A DNA stretch of 9,705 bases, from NCBI GenBank assembly GCA_002335845.1, contig DDCV01000093.1, positions 1 through 9,705 on the forward strand. Reading direction: 5' to 3'. The DNA comes from Rickettsiales bacterium UBA1997 (GTDB lineage Bacteria > Pseudomonadota > Alphaproteobacteria > Rickettsiales > UBA1997). Every line of letters starts with the position of its first letter. Position 1 is the stretch's first letter. Below, piece after piece: positions 1-7,064 of this stretch. Below the pieces are notes generated by a model. It was not told the DNA's origin. It searched no databases and saw only the letters and a list, made by a program, of their open reading frames with translations. The position numbers were made by a program, and so were the translations under genes.

Positions 1-801
1 TGATTTTTCAAAAAGCAGAATAATGCCGCTAATAAAATTCGAAGCAATTTTCTGCAAACCAAAACCAATACCAACACCAATAGCACCACCAAGTACTGCA
101 AAGGCGGTTAAATCAACACCAAAGGTTTTTAGTGTTACGATGAAAATGAAGAAATATATAGTAATATCAATGAATTTAGATATTATGCTCTTGGTACTCG
201 GTAGGATGTTTTTCTTGCTTTCGAAGTATTTTTTACCATTTTTACTAATAATTCCAGAAATCCAGAAAACCATGGCCAACACCACAAAGGCTCTTATTAC
301 AAGATAAATTGATATTCTTACATCGCCAAAGGAAAATGATAATTTATCAAGATATTGAATTGTGGGACTCAAGATATTTAAGGTGCTCAAAATAAGAGCT
401 GAAATTAAAAAGAATCCGATCATATTCACCACAAAATCATTTTGTGTAACGGTTCTTAGTATTTTTAAAAATGTTAATAAAATAACAATTTTTATAGCTG
501 ACAGAATTATAACGCCATCACCCCAAAATTGACTATGTATCGAGAGGCCAATACTTAAAATTATTATTATAAATAATGGATAAATTACGGGATAGCAAAA
601 GCGATGGTATATTTTTATTAAAATTTCGTTTAATAGAATTTTCTTTTTAACTTTTTCTGAAAATATTTTAGAGAAAAAGAATTTATTATTGATGCGATGC
701 AGGACGCTGGCAACCAAAAAACATACAATGATATTGACGGCCTGCCAAAAAAAACTTTGTTGCCAAATAGTATTATTGAATGCGTGTAGAATGGTTTCCA
801 T
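1..801 (-). CDS. MscS-family mechanosensitive ion channel, 3' part cut off by the window edge
   Basis: The minus strand from the ATG at 801-799 is open for 267 codons to position 1, so the C-terminal part is missing. Hydrophobic segments lie at about residues 16-33, 70-87, 94-111, 124-142, 160-184 and 208-226. The pore helix follows at about 230-258: GVDLTAFAVLGGAIGVGIGF, then GLQKIASNFISGIILLFEKS. This Gly/Ala-rich helix running into the GxxxxASNFxSG turn is the hallmark of MscS. The family opens under membrane tension to release solutes during hypo-osmotic shock. The extra N-terminal helices mark a larger MscS-like protein rather than the minimal three-helix E. coli form. The start is fixed by an in-frame TGA at 822-820. 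No clear Shine-Dalgarno is seen. It lies 46 bp downstream of icd on the same strand, so co-transcription is likely. The osmotic role is inferred from the family. Confidence 0.9.
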   Translation of the reverse strand, partial: METILHAFNNTIWQQSFFWQAVNIIVCFLVASVLHRINNKFFFSKIFSEKVKKKILLNEILIKIYHRFCYPVIYPLFIIIILSIGLSIHSQFWGDGVIILSAIKIVILLTFLKILRTVTQNDFVVNMIGFFLISALILSTLNILSPTIQYLDKLSFSFGDVRISIYLVIRAFVVLAMVFWISGIISKNGKKYFESKKNILPSTKSIISKFIDITIYFFIFIVTLKTFGVDLTAFAVLGGAIGVGIGFGLQKIASNFISGIILLFEKS

Positions 802-847
802 TTTTATTAAATTTTGCGGTCAAATAGAGGCTAAGTAGGATCTAACA

Positions 848-2347
848 TTACTCACCTTGCGCTGCCGAATAACCAGCCTCGCCATCAAAGTGATATAATC
901 CTTCATATTTAACAAAATCAAGATTATTTTTGGCAAAATATTGCATTATATCCAAGATCTCTTGCTTGGATACTGACTTAGCTGCATCTAGAATTTGATT
1001 GCTAGATTTGCCACAAACTCCTTTAGCGACAAGACGCATAACAATTAAGCCATTTATATCACTTGGCATCATATGCTCATCAATTAGTGGCCACAATAAA
1101 AGGCCCTTTGAGCTAATAGTTTTTACCTCAAATATTTCACTTTCCAAACCTTTTAAGGATTCTAACAATGATTTAAAATCATCTTGATAATCCAAGAATA
1201 AATCAATGCCAATCAGTGTTTTATTGATGATTTTTGGCTGAAAAAAATTATCAATATTTTTAGTTTTTTTATTATCTTGAGAAATATTATCTTCGCCAAA
1301 ATCTGCAGCTACAAATTTTTGTGGCTTAGCTCCCAAATTATCAATCAAAGCTTTTGTAAAATCCTTAGTACCAACTTTTCTTTTACTTAATTCTTCTTTA
1401 TAAATATCCCCGGTATGCACGCCATCTTCAATTGTTTTATAAAGTGCATTACGAATTTTAGCGGCGTCTTTATTGTGACCGATGTGATTCAACATCATCA
1501 CACAAGCTTGTATAAGACCACTTGGATTAGCTATATCTTGCCCTGCAATATCTGGCGCTGAGCCGTGAATTGCTTCAAACATAGCATGATTATCGCCAAT
1601 ATTTGCCGACCCTGCCAATCCAACTGATCCAGAAATCTCGGCCGCAACATCAGAAACTATATCGCCATATAAATTTGTTGTTACAATTACATCAAACATC
1701 TCAGGCCTAGCTGCTACTCTTGCTGTGGCAATATCGATTATATGGTGATCATTTTTAATATTAGGATACTCCTTAGCAACTTCGTCAAATACCTTGTGAA
1801 ATATGCCATCAGTTCTCTTCATTATATTATCTTTAGAAAAGCAGCTCACTTTATTACGCTTATTTTTAACGGCATATTCGAAGGCAAAACGCATTATTTT
1901 TTCACTAGATTTTCGTGTAGCAATTTTTAGACATTGATAAGACTCAAAGCTATGACGATGCTCAATTCCAGTATATAAATCCTCTTCATTTTCACGCACT
2001 ATTACCAAATCCATTTTAGGAAAATTAGTGGCAACGTAAGGGTAAAAAGATGAAACCGGCCTAATATTAGCATAAAGTCCAAGTTTTTTACGCAAAGTTA
2101 CATTTAAACTTTTGTAACCTCCGCCTTGTGGCGTTGTGATTGGCGCCTTTAGTAAAATACGACTATTCTCTAACTCTTGCCAAGCTGAAGGCATTAAGCC
2201 AGAATTAAATCCTTTTTTATAGATATTTTCACCAACTTCAATTGTAGTAAAATTTAGATCGACTTTACAAGCTTGCAAAATTTGCAAGACGCTTTCCATA
2301 ATATCAGGACCAATGCCGTCACCATACGCAATTGTGATATTTCTCAT
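848..2347 (-). CDS. icd: Isocitrate dehydrogenase, long form with C-terminal extension
   Basis: Oxidative decarboxylation of isocitrate to 2-oxoglutarate in the TCA cycle, in the cytosol. The 499-residue protein has the beta-decarboxylating dehydrogenase fold. The substrate loop is S80-x-N82-xxx-R86, with R96 and R118 further binding arginines and Y125 in the catalytic-tyrosine position. K172 (KDNIMK) is the catalytic lysine, and D205, D229 and D233 are the metal ligands. The family signature is NLYGDIVSDVAAEISGSVGL (225-244). After about residue 345 comes a short polar linker, then a second region (about 375-499) ending FDGEAGYSAAQGE. As I recall, the Thermus thermophilus and Rickettsia enzymes carry the same kind of extension, while E. 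coli Icd (416 aa) does not. At the coenzyme site the sequence is HGSAPDIAGQD (261-271), with Asp-Ile where the NADP-specific E. coli enzyme has Lys344-Tyr345. NAD use is therefore quite possible, and I do not name the cofactor. The stop is TAA at 850-848. Confidence 0.95.
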   Translation of the reverse strand: MRNITIAYGDGIGPDIMESVLQILQACKVDLNFTTIEVGENIYKKGFNSGLMPSAWQELENSRILLKAPITTPQGGGYKSLNVTLRKKLGLYANIRPVSSFYPYVATNFPKMDLVIVRENEEDLYTGIEHRHSFESYQCLKIATRKSSEKIMRFAFEYAVKNKRNKVSCFSKDNIMKRTDGIFHKVFDEVAKEYPNIKNDHHIIDIATARVAARPEMFDVIVTTNLYGDIVSDVAAEISGSVGLAGSANIGDNHAMFEAIHGSAPDIAGQDIANPSGLIQACVMMLNHIGHNKDAAKIRNALYKTIEDGVHTGDIYKEELSKRKVGTKDFTKALIDNLGAKPQKFVAADFGEDNISQDNKKTKNIDNFFQPKIINKTLIGIDLFLDYQDDFKSLLESLKGLESEIFEVKTISSKGLLLWPLIDEHMMPSDINGLIVMRLVAKGVCGKSSNQILDAAKSVSKQEILDIMQYFAKNNLDFVKYEGLYHFDGEAGYSAAQGE

Positions 2348-2422
2348 TTACTTAAATATTTTAAAAATTAAAAATTTTGAACTACAAGCCCTTACAACAA
2401 AGAATAAATAGATTAGCAAAAA
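2348..2422. promoter_or_regulatory. Divergent promoter region between icd and the membrane-protein/lnt pair
   Basis: This 75-bp AT-rich gap must carry, or sit just upstream of, the start signals for both directions. A minus-strand candidate for icd is TTGTAG (2387-2382) and TAAAAT (2363-2358) with an 18-bp spacer. It would start transcription only a few bases before the icd ATG, giving an almost leaderless mRNA. A plus-strand candidate is TTGAAC (2377-2382) and AAGAAT (2400-2405) with a 17-bp spacer. The two -35 boxes would overlap almost exactly. Both matches are only moderate in such AT-rich DNA. Confidence 0.25.
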
Positions 2423-4501
2423 ATGAATATTCTCAAATCTATAATTCACATTCTCGAAATCAAGGAATCATTAAAAGAAAAGAGGATTAAATCACGACAA
2501 AATCTTGATAATAAATCAAAAAATATCATAAGAAATATTTCAAACAGATGTAGTTTAATATTTGATAATGAAAAATTAGCTTTACTGGGCTCACTTGCTA
2601 TAATTATAGTAAGTATATTAGTTAGATCAACTCGAGATATAGGTTATAATAGCGCTGTTGCTATTGATTTGACTTCTATTTTAGCAAGCAATGATGGTTA
2701 TTTTAGTTATATTATTAACAACTCCTCATCTCTTACTTTTTACATTAATCTGCTACCATATTTTATTAGCAAACTCACCGCCATAAATATCATAATTTCT
2801 CATTTTATTTTTAGTAATTTATTTGGAATTTTAGCTATTTTTGCTTCAGCAAAAATTCTGCAAAGAACCCAAATCTATAACAATAAATCATATTTTAATG
2901 TAATTATATTAAGCTTTGCTGGGGCTTATTTTTTAAGGATTTTTAATCTTAGTTTTAATGAATTTAGTAGTGTAACTAGCCATTTTCTAGCAATAGCTTT
3001 GCCTTATATTTGCTATCAATTGCTTGATGAGAAAAATATTAAAAAATCAGATCAATTGATAATGGGATTTTTAGCGGCAACAATTTTTGCTCTAGATACA
3101 AATTATGGCTCTTTGGTAATTGGTCTTGAAATTGCTAAATCATTTAACAAAAAGTCTGTTGTTAGTTTTTTTAATGTTAGAAATGCTGTTACCACAATAT
3201 TGCTAGCTTTATATGTCACGTTTTTAATTGATGATATTGCTGCAATTTTACCAAAACTATATTTGGCAAAATATTTATCGGCCTATCTATTTAATCTAAA
3301 AGAGCATTTATCTTTGGTAATTTTATTGTTTTTAATCTTTAAAGAAGAAATTAAAAGCAATGCCACGCTAAAATTCTTTGTCGGAATTTCAATTTTATCA
3401 ATAGCGATAATAATTGGCAGCTCGCAGCAAAATCTTGATAAAATATCTATTTTTTATTCCTTGTCACTTCCAGCAATTTGCTTAATTACTATAAATTTTA
3501 TCAAGTCAAAAAAGATTAATTTTCTACAAAATTGGTTTTTTATCATTCCTTTGCTTTTTTTACCTCTTTTAAGCCAACAAGAATATGGCGATATCATAAC
3601 CAATATCCCAAATCTATGGTGTATATTCACTATTTTCATCGCCCTAAAATATAGGCGTTATGCCAACAAATTACATCGCAAAAATCTGATTGATAAGATA
3701 GTAATTCCATTAAACATGTTGGATTGGTTGCTATTATTATTGATTTTATCATGCGTTTTTCTTCTTAATAGCTTTGCTAAAACCAATCACCTTATTTGGC
3801 TTGTTAATATTTATTTTTTCTACTCCTTAATTACTCTGGATCAAAAAAATAGCCTAAAACTAAAATCAAAAATATCGTCTAAGCTTTATACTCTTTCAAT
3901 AATTGCTATATTATGCCATATTTTTGGACTTGTGGCGCAAGGAATTATAGCTAATAATAACCAAAATCTTGCCAATAAACTTAAATCACCAAACCAAATT
4001 AGTGAGCAAATAATAAAAAATATTAAAACCTATAGTGATAATGAAAAAGCTTTGATAATTGGCGATAATATTTGCGATAGATATCCAGTTACCAAATATT
4101 TTTCACAAAATAGTGATATCAAAAATATAAGCTACAATTCACTTTATGGCAGAATTAGTCACAATAATAATCACCATCAATTTCTTGATAAATTGGCCAA
4201 TCAAGAGTTTTTGCAACTTATGAAAAATATTAAAAACAAAAATGAAATAATAATTGTCAAAAATTATGACAGCCAGATTAGGCGCGATTGTCAGATAGGT
4301 TTTTTGGAGTTTTATTTACGCAATGAGGAGTTTCGCCAAATATTTATCAATAATTATAAATTTGTTAATCGCATTGTTGAATTTGAGGCGCAAAATCCAA
4401 CAATCACTATTGAGAAGAAAAGTCGCCTACAGCAAGAATTAGATCGCAATAATTATATAAAAATGCTAAAAGATTATGAAGTTTACCGTGTCAAAAAATA
4501 A
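2423..4501 (+). CDS. Polytopic membrane protein of unknown function with a soluble C-terminal domain
   Basis: I do not recognise this 692-residue protein. Residues 1-50 are basic and polar. The first membrane helix is at about 52-67. A polar loop (68-104, with R68/R71, D73, D82 and D91-G92) follows, then about twelve more hydrophobic segments up to residue 508. The last 180 residues are soluble and Lys/Asn-rich, with strand-like stretches such as ALIIGDNICDRY (543-554) and EIIIVKNYD (608-616). One early acidic loop, many helices and a distal soluble domain resemble the layout of GT-C glycosyltransferases (the PMT/ArnT type), but no diagnostic motif is visible, so this is only a suggestion. 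A transporter or envelope-assembly protein is also possible. An in-frame TAG at 2414-2416 makes ATG 2423 the upstream limit. The gene ends 26 bp inside lnt, so the two are probably translationally coupled, which hints at an envelope role. Confidence 0.85.
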   Translation: MNILKSIIHILEIKESLKEKRIKSRQNLDNKSKNIIRNISNRCSLIFDNEKLALLGSLAIIIVSILVRSTRDIGYNSAVAIDLTSILASNDGYFSYIINNSSSLTFYINLLPYFISKLTAINIIISHFIFSNLFGILAIFASAKILQRTQIYNNKSYFNVIILSFAGAYFLRIFNLSFNEFSSVTSHFLAIALPYICYQLLDEKNIKKSDQLIMGFLAATIFALDTNYGSLVIGLEIAKSFNKKSVVSFFNVRNAVTTILLALYVTFLIDDIAAILPKLYLAKYLSAYLFNLKEHLSLVILLFLIFKEEIKSNATLKFFVGISILSIAIIIGSSQQNLDKISIFYSLSLPAICLITINFIKSKKINFLQNWFFIIPLLFLPLLSQQEYGDIITNIPNLWCIFTIFIALKYRRYANKLHRKNLIDKIVIPLNMLDWLLLLLILSCVFLLNSFAKTNHLIWLVNIYFFYSLITLDQKNSLKLKSKISSKLYTLSIIAILCHIFGLVAQGIIANNNQNLANKLKSPNQISEQIIKNIKTYSDNEKALIIGDNICDRYPVTKYFSQNSDIKNISYNSLYGRISHNNNHHQFLDKLANQEFLQLMKNIKNKNEIIIVKNYDSQIRRDCQIGFLEFYLRNEEFRQIFINNYKFVNRIVEFEAQNPTITIEKKSRLQQELDRNNYIKMLKDYEVYRVKK

Positions 4502-5939
4502 AAATCACCTAACTACACTGATAGCTGGCGCTTCATTAGCTCTTATTTTTGCGCCATTTAACCTTTTTTTTATTGGCTTCTTCTCTATATCTGCGCTTTT
4601 TTTAATTATTAATAATTGCCAAAAATACAAATCCGTTTTTTATTGCGGTCTTTTATTTGGCTTTGGCTTTTTTTTGGCTGGAAATTATTGGATTGCTATT
4701 GCTTTATTAGTTGATGCCAAACAGCATGCTTGGCTCATTCCTTTTGCCTTAACCCTAATACCATTAGCATTAGCAACTTACATTACCCTAACTTGCTTGA
4801 GCTATAAATATGCGATAAATAGATTAAAAATTAATCAAACTTATCAAAAAATTATAATTTTTGCTATTTTATGGTTATTTTTTGAGATTTTGCGCGCCAA
4901 TCTATTTTCAGGATTCCCTTGGAATTTAATCGGCTATAGCTGGCTTTTTAGCATAGCATTATCACAAATTGCCAGTATTTTTGGCATTTATGGCCTATCT
5001 TTTTTTGCAATTTTATGCTTTCTATTACCTACTCTATTTATCACAAGTAGCGGCAATAAAATATCTTATGTAAATTTGCTAAAAGCAGGTAAGCAAAATC
5101 AGATTTTCTTTATTACAATCATATCTCTTGCGGTCGCATCTTTTATTTTTGGCTACAACAAACTGAGTAGCACAAAATTAGTCACTAAAGACTACAAGAT
5201 TCGCATTGTTCAGGCCAACATTAAGCAAAATCTTAAATGGGATCCGCAAGAAAAATTCAAAAACTTTATTGAGCATATAAAACTTAGCAATAAAGAAGAT
5301 ATTGACAAAGTTGACATGGTTGTGTGGTCAGAAGCATCAATTCCTTATGCCATAAATAATGATCCAGATCTAATGAGCGCGCTGTCTCAAGCAACACCAA
5401 AAGAAGGAATTTTGATCAGTGGCGGTATAAGAGCTAATAATAATAAATATTGGAATAGTATTTTTGTCTTTAATAAGGGCGGCATCAAATCACACTATGA
5501 CAAGCATCATTTAGTTCCCTTTGGTGAATATATTCCTTTGCAAAACTACGTACCTTTTATAAAGAAAATTACCCAAGGTAGTGAGGGTTTTTCTAAGGGA
5601 GATGGCGCTAGTCATATCAGTATAAATCAGGATATTTCTATAAGCCCCTTAATTTGCTATGAGGCAATTTTTACCAGCTATGCCGTTGATAAAAATTCAA
5701 AAAAACCAGACCTATTGATAAATTTAACAAATGATAGTTGGTTTGGAAATAGCACAGGACCTTATCAACATCTAGCAATGGCAAGGATGCGCTCTATTGA
5801 GCAAAATATACCTATGATTAGAGTTGCCAATAGCGGGATAAGCGCATATATTGACCCGCTAGGAAGAATTAAGAAAAAGACAAAGCTAAATGATAAAGGA
5901 ATATTTGATATAGAGCTAGAAGTAATGGATAATAACTAA
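4476..5939 (+). CDS. lnt: Apolipoprotein N-acyltransferase
   Basis: Lnt transfers an acyl chain from a phospholipid to the N-terminal cysteine of apolipoproteins, the last step of lipoprotein maturation, at the periplasmic face of the inner membrane. The 487-residue protein has an N-terminal membrane domain (hydrophobic segments from about 12 to 226, including GNYWIAIAL at 69-77 and FSGFPWNLIGYSW at 144-156). A nitrilase-fold domain runs from about 240. The catalytic triad is E286 (VVWSEAS), K343 (YDKHHLVPFGEY) and C394 (PLICYEAIF). E351 and E396 match further conserved acidic residues. The 5' end overlaps the preceding membrane-protein gene by 26 bp. GTG 4488 is an in-frame alternative start that would shorten the overlap. 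Unusually, no hydrophobic segment follows the nitrilase domain, while E. coli Lnt ends in an eighth membrane helix. The TAA stop at 5937-5939 touches a large palindrome. Confidence 0.95.
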   Translation: MKFTVSKNKNHLTTLIAGASLALIFAPFNLFFIGFFSISALFLIINNCQKYKSVFYCGLLFGFGFFLAGNYWIAIALLVDAKQHAWLIPFALTLIPLALATYITLTCLSYKYAINRLKINQTYQKIIIFAILWLFFEILRANLFSGFPWNLIGYSWLFSIALSQIASIFGIYGLSFFAILCFLLPTLFITSSGNKISYVNLLKAGKQNQIFFITIISLAVASFIFGYNKLSSTKLVTKDYKIRIVQANIKQNLKWDPQEKFKNFIEHIKLSNKEDIDKVDMVVWSEASIPYAINNDPDLMSALSQATPKEGILISGGIRANNNKYWNSIFVFNKGGIKSHYDKHHLVPFGEYIPLQNYVPFIKKITQGSEGFSKGDGASHISINQDISISPLICYEAIFTSYAVDKNSKKPDLLINLTNDSWFGNSTGPYQHLAMARMRSIEQNIPMIRVANSGISAYIDPLGRIKKKTKLNDKGIFDIELEVMDNN

Positions 5940-6101
5940 TACCATTTTAACTTTCCAATTGACCATTTAGGTAAAATATTTTTAGGATAAAGTTTATCAT
6001 AAAAATCAATAATGTATAATGATATACTTCAAGATTTTTATGATAAATTTTATACCAAAAGATAAAGTATAAATGGTCAATTAGAAAGTTAAAATAGTAT
6101 T
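5938..6101. repeat. 164-bp near-perfect palindrome, MITE-like or palindromic repeat element
   Basis: The outer arms, 5938-5969 and 6070-6101, are inverted copies of each other with three differences over 32 bp. Each outer arm begins AATAC and contains ATTTTAACTTTC and AATTGACCATTTA. A second inverted pair, TTTATCATAAAAATC (5993-6007) and its complement (6033-6047), is perfect. The segments between them (5970-5992 and 6048-6069) pair loosely. The 25-nt loop is 6008-6032. As RNA or single-stranded DNA it would fold into one long hairpin. There is no coding potential, and the ends do not resemble those of the neighbouring IS. A TA dinucleotide sits at both ends (5940-5941 and 6098-6099), which would suit a Tc1/mariner/IS630-type MITE, but TA is common here. 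Rickettsial palindromic elements are another possible kin. It may also act as the transcription stop for lnt. Confidence 0.75.
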
Positions 6102-6166
6102 GCGCCAAATATCATCCTTAACGCTTCATCGATCAATGCATATATTGATGTAGAATCTCAAACTGA

Positions 6167-6174
6167 ATTAATAA
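6167..6174. repeat. Left copy of the probable IS target-site duplication
   Basis: ATTAATAA directly abuts the left IS end. At the other end, 6911-6917 reads ATAATAA, the same word with one T missing. IS1595 elements usually duplicate 8 bp. The low sequence complexity weakens the match, but collapsing the two copies restores an open frame across the site. Confidence 0.45.
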
Positions 6175-6192
6175 GGGTCTTGACTAGTTAAG
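6175..6192 (+). repeat. Left terminal inverted repeat of the IS
   Basis: GGGTCTTGACTAGTTAAG, an exact inverted copy of the right end. The match stops after 18 bp. The transposase stop codon (TAG, 6186-6184) lies inside it, so the element carries almost no non-coding DNA at this end. Confidence 0.92.
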
Positions 6193-6857
6193 AGGATTTT
6201 TTCTTATAATTTCTAACAAAATTTTATACAAATCTTGTTTACGATTATTGAATCTAAACTCACTTTCCTTTAAATGTAAAATGAATTTTTCATCTGTTAA
6301 TCCATTAAACTTTGCTAATCTTCTTTTGCAATAACTCCAGAAAGACTCTATGCCGTTAACATGGCATTTTCCTCTGGCAAATTCATTATGAGAATGAAAA
6401 ACTCTATGATGAGTATAACCGTTCAAAACCAGACTGTCATAAGCTTTCCATCCATCAGTATTAATTGTTGAACCTTCAAGTATTTTGCCCTGTATTATCG
6501 GCAGTAGCTGCTCTCTAGTACAATTCTTAACAATCTCAACTAAACCTTACCATCTCTTTTTAATAATACAAAAACAGGAGTTTTTCCAGCAGCTCCTCTG
6601 CCTCTTTTACCTCTTACTCTTTTAGCTCCAAAATAAGATTCATCTAACTCAAATTCACCATCTTCTTTGTTGTTAGCAATTAAATTATTTGCAAATAAAT
6701 GTTGACGAATCTCGTTAAATATTTTGTTTATTGTGTTTCTGTTAATTGATGTATAAATTGCTGTTTTAGTAGCCGTTTCATCATAACTAAAATACTTGAT
6801 AATTTCCCTAAACTTCTTCTCGGAAATTCGGGAACGATTGTAATATTTGTTTTTTCC
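6184..6857 (-). pseudogene. IS1595-family transposase, frameshifted and without a start codon
   Basis: Two minus-strand frames together make one transposase of about 220 residues. The first runs through SRISEKKFREIIKYF and SINRNTINKIFNEIRQHL (a helix-turn-helix-like region), then FELDESYFGAKR with the first catalytic Asp (codon 6644-6642). It ends KTPVFVLLKRDGKV at a TAG (6542-6540). The second frame resumes at once with VEIVKNCTREQLLPIIQGKI, then NTDGWKAYD with the second Asp (codon 6456-6454), then HVNGIESFWSYCKRRLAKFN, and it stops at 6184. One T missing from the run at 6544-6542 explains the shift. No ATG, GTG or TTG lies in the first frame between the upstream TAA (6896-6894) and the conserved core, so the start is lost too. 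The ATG at 6426 opens only the last 80 residues, which lack both aspartates. The recognisable domains are those of DDE_Tnp_IS1595/ISXO2 proteins. Confidence 0.88.
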
Positions 6858-6892
6858 TTTATTTATAAGGTAAAAATAATAGTTAAAATTTA

Positions 6893-6910
6893 CTTAACTA
6901 GTCAAGACCC
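6893..6910 (-). repeat. Right terminal inverted repeat of the IS
   Basis: This is the exact reverse complement of 6175-6192. It is the 5' end of the element relative to the transposase. No clear promoter is visible in the roughly 35 bp between it and the recognisable transposase sequence. Confidence 0.92.
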
Positions 6911-6946
6911 ATAATAATATTAGGTGTGGCACTTATACTAGATAAT

Positions 6947-6990
6947 ATTGCAAATAAATCTTAAATTTTTGCAATCTAATAATATTTTTT
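6947..6990 (+). terminator. Weak hairpin with a T run after the fragment, possible plus-strand terminator
   Basis: ATTGCAAA (6947-6954) and TTTGCAAT (6968-6975) form an 8-bp stem with a 13-nt loop. Six T residues follow at 6985-6990, nine bases beyond the stem. The stem has only two G-C pairs and overlaps the stop codon of the open fragment. It could end plus-strand transcription coming from lnt before it meets rplI, but it is weak. Confidence 0.25.
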
Positions 6991-7012
6991 ACAAGGTATT
7001 AACTGATTGAGC

Positions 7013-7056
7013 GCTTAGCAAGAAGTTGATTTCTTTAAAAAAGTTTCTCGCTAAGC
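7013..7056 (-). terminator. Strong hairpin 8 bp after the rplI stop, probable operon 3' end
   Basis: GCTTAGCAAGAA (7013-7024) and TTCTCGCTAAGC (7045-7056) form a 12-bp stem with a 20-nt loop. In the minus-strand transcript the single imperfect position (7020/7049) is a G-U pair, while in a plus-strand transcript it would be A-C. The structure is therefore best formed by the rplI mRNA. No U tract follows on the minus strand (next bases GCTCAATCAG). It may act in termination by another route, or protect the 3' end. Confidence 0.5.
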
Positions 7057-7064
7057 CTATTAAT

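Larger units (their letters stand above)
6175..6910 (-). mobile_element. Decayed IS1595-family (IS1016/ISXO2-like) insertion sequence, 736 bp
   Basis: Perfect 18-bp inverted ends (GGGTCTTGACTAGTTAAG) bound a single minus-strand transposase reading frame that fills the element. The length, ends beginning GGG, and an ISXO2-type DDE transposase all fit the IS1016 group of IS1595. The flanks carry ATTAATAA on the left and ATAATAA on the right. This fits the 8-bp target duplication typical of the family with one base since lost. The ends are intact but the transposase is not, so the copy could move only with help in trans. Confidence 0.88.
6093..6964 (+). pseudogene. Possible 3' gene fragment, split by the insertion sequence
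   Basis: From 6093 to the IS edge at 6174 one plus-strand frame is open (residues IAPNIILNASSINAYIDVES, then QTELI). If the IS (6175-6910) and one copy of its target repeat are removed, the frame continues without a break for 16 codons after the junction (LGVALILDNIANKS near the end) to a TAA at 6962-6964. There is no start codon, because the 5' side runs into the palindrome, where a TAA at 6090-6092 closes the frame. The end is mildly hydrophobic. I do not recognise it. It could be the remains of a gene destroyed by the two insertions, or a chance open frame of about 42 codons. Confidence 0.25.

Noticed and set aside
23..307. Plus-strand open frame of 94 codons
   Set aside because: It lies wholly inside the MscS-family reading frame on the other strand and has low-complexity, shadow-like composition.
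6118..6174. Similarity of NASSINAYID in the open fragment to NSGISAYID near the C-terminus of Lnt, suggesting a partial lnt duplication
   Set aside because: Beyond the shared AYID and an 11-base identity, the sequences diverge. The following residues do not match Lnt, and one short match in AT-rich DNA can be chance.
6184..6426. Stand-alone 80-residue protein
   Set aside because: It is only the C-terminal third of the IS1595 transposase. The conserved frame extends upstream of its ATG without interruption to about 6540.
6538..6548. Programmed frameshift joining the two transposase halves
   Set aside because: There is no typical slippery run such as A6G at the junction. The element also lacks a start codon, and IS1595 transposases are normally a single frame, so decay is the simpler reading.
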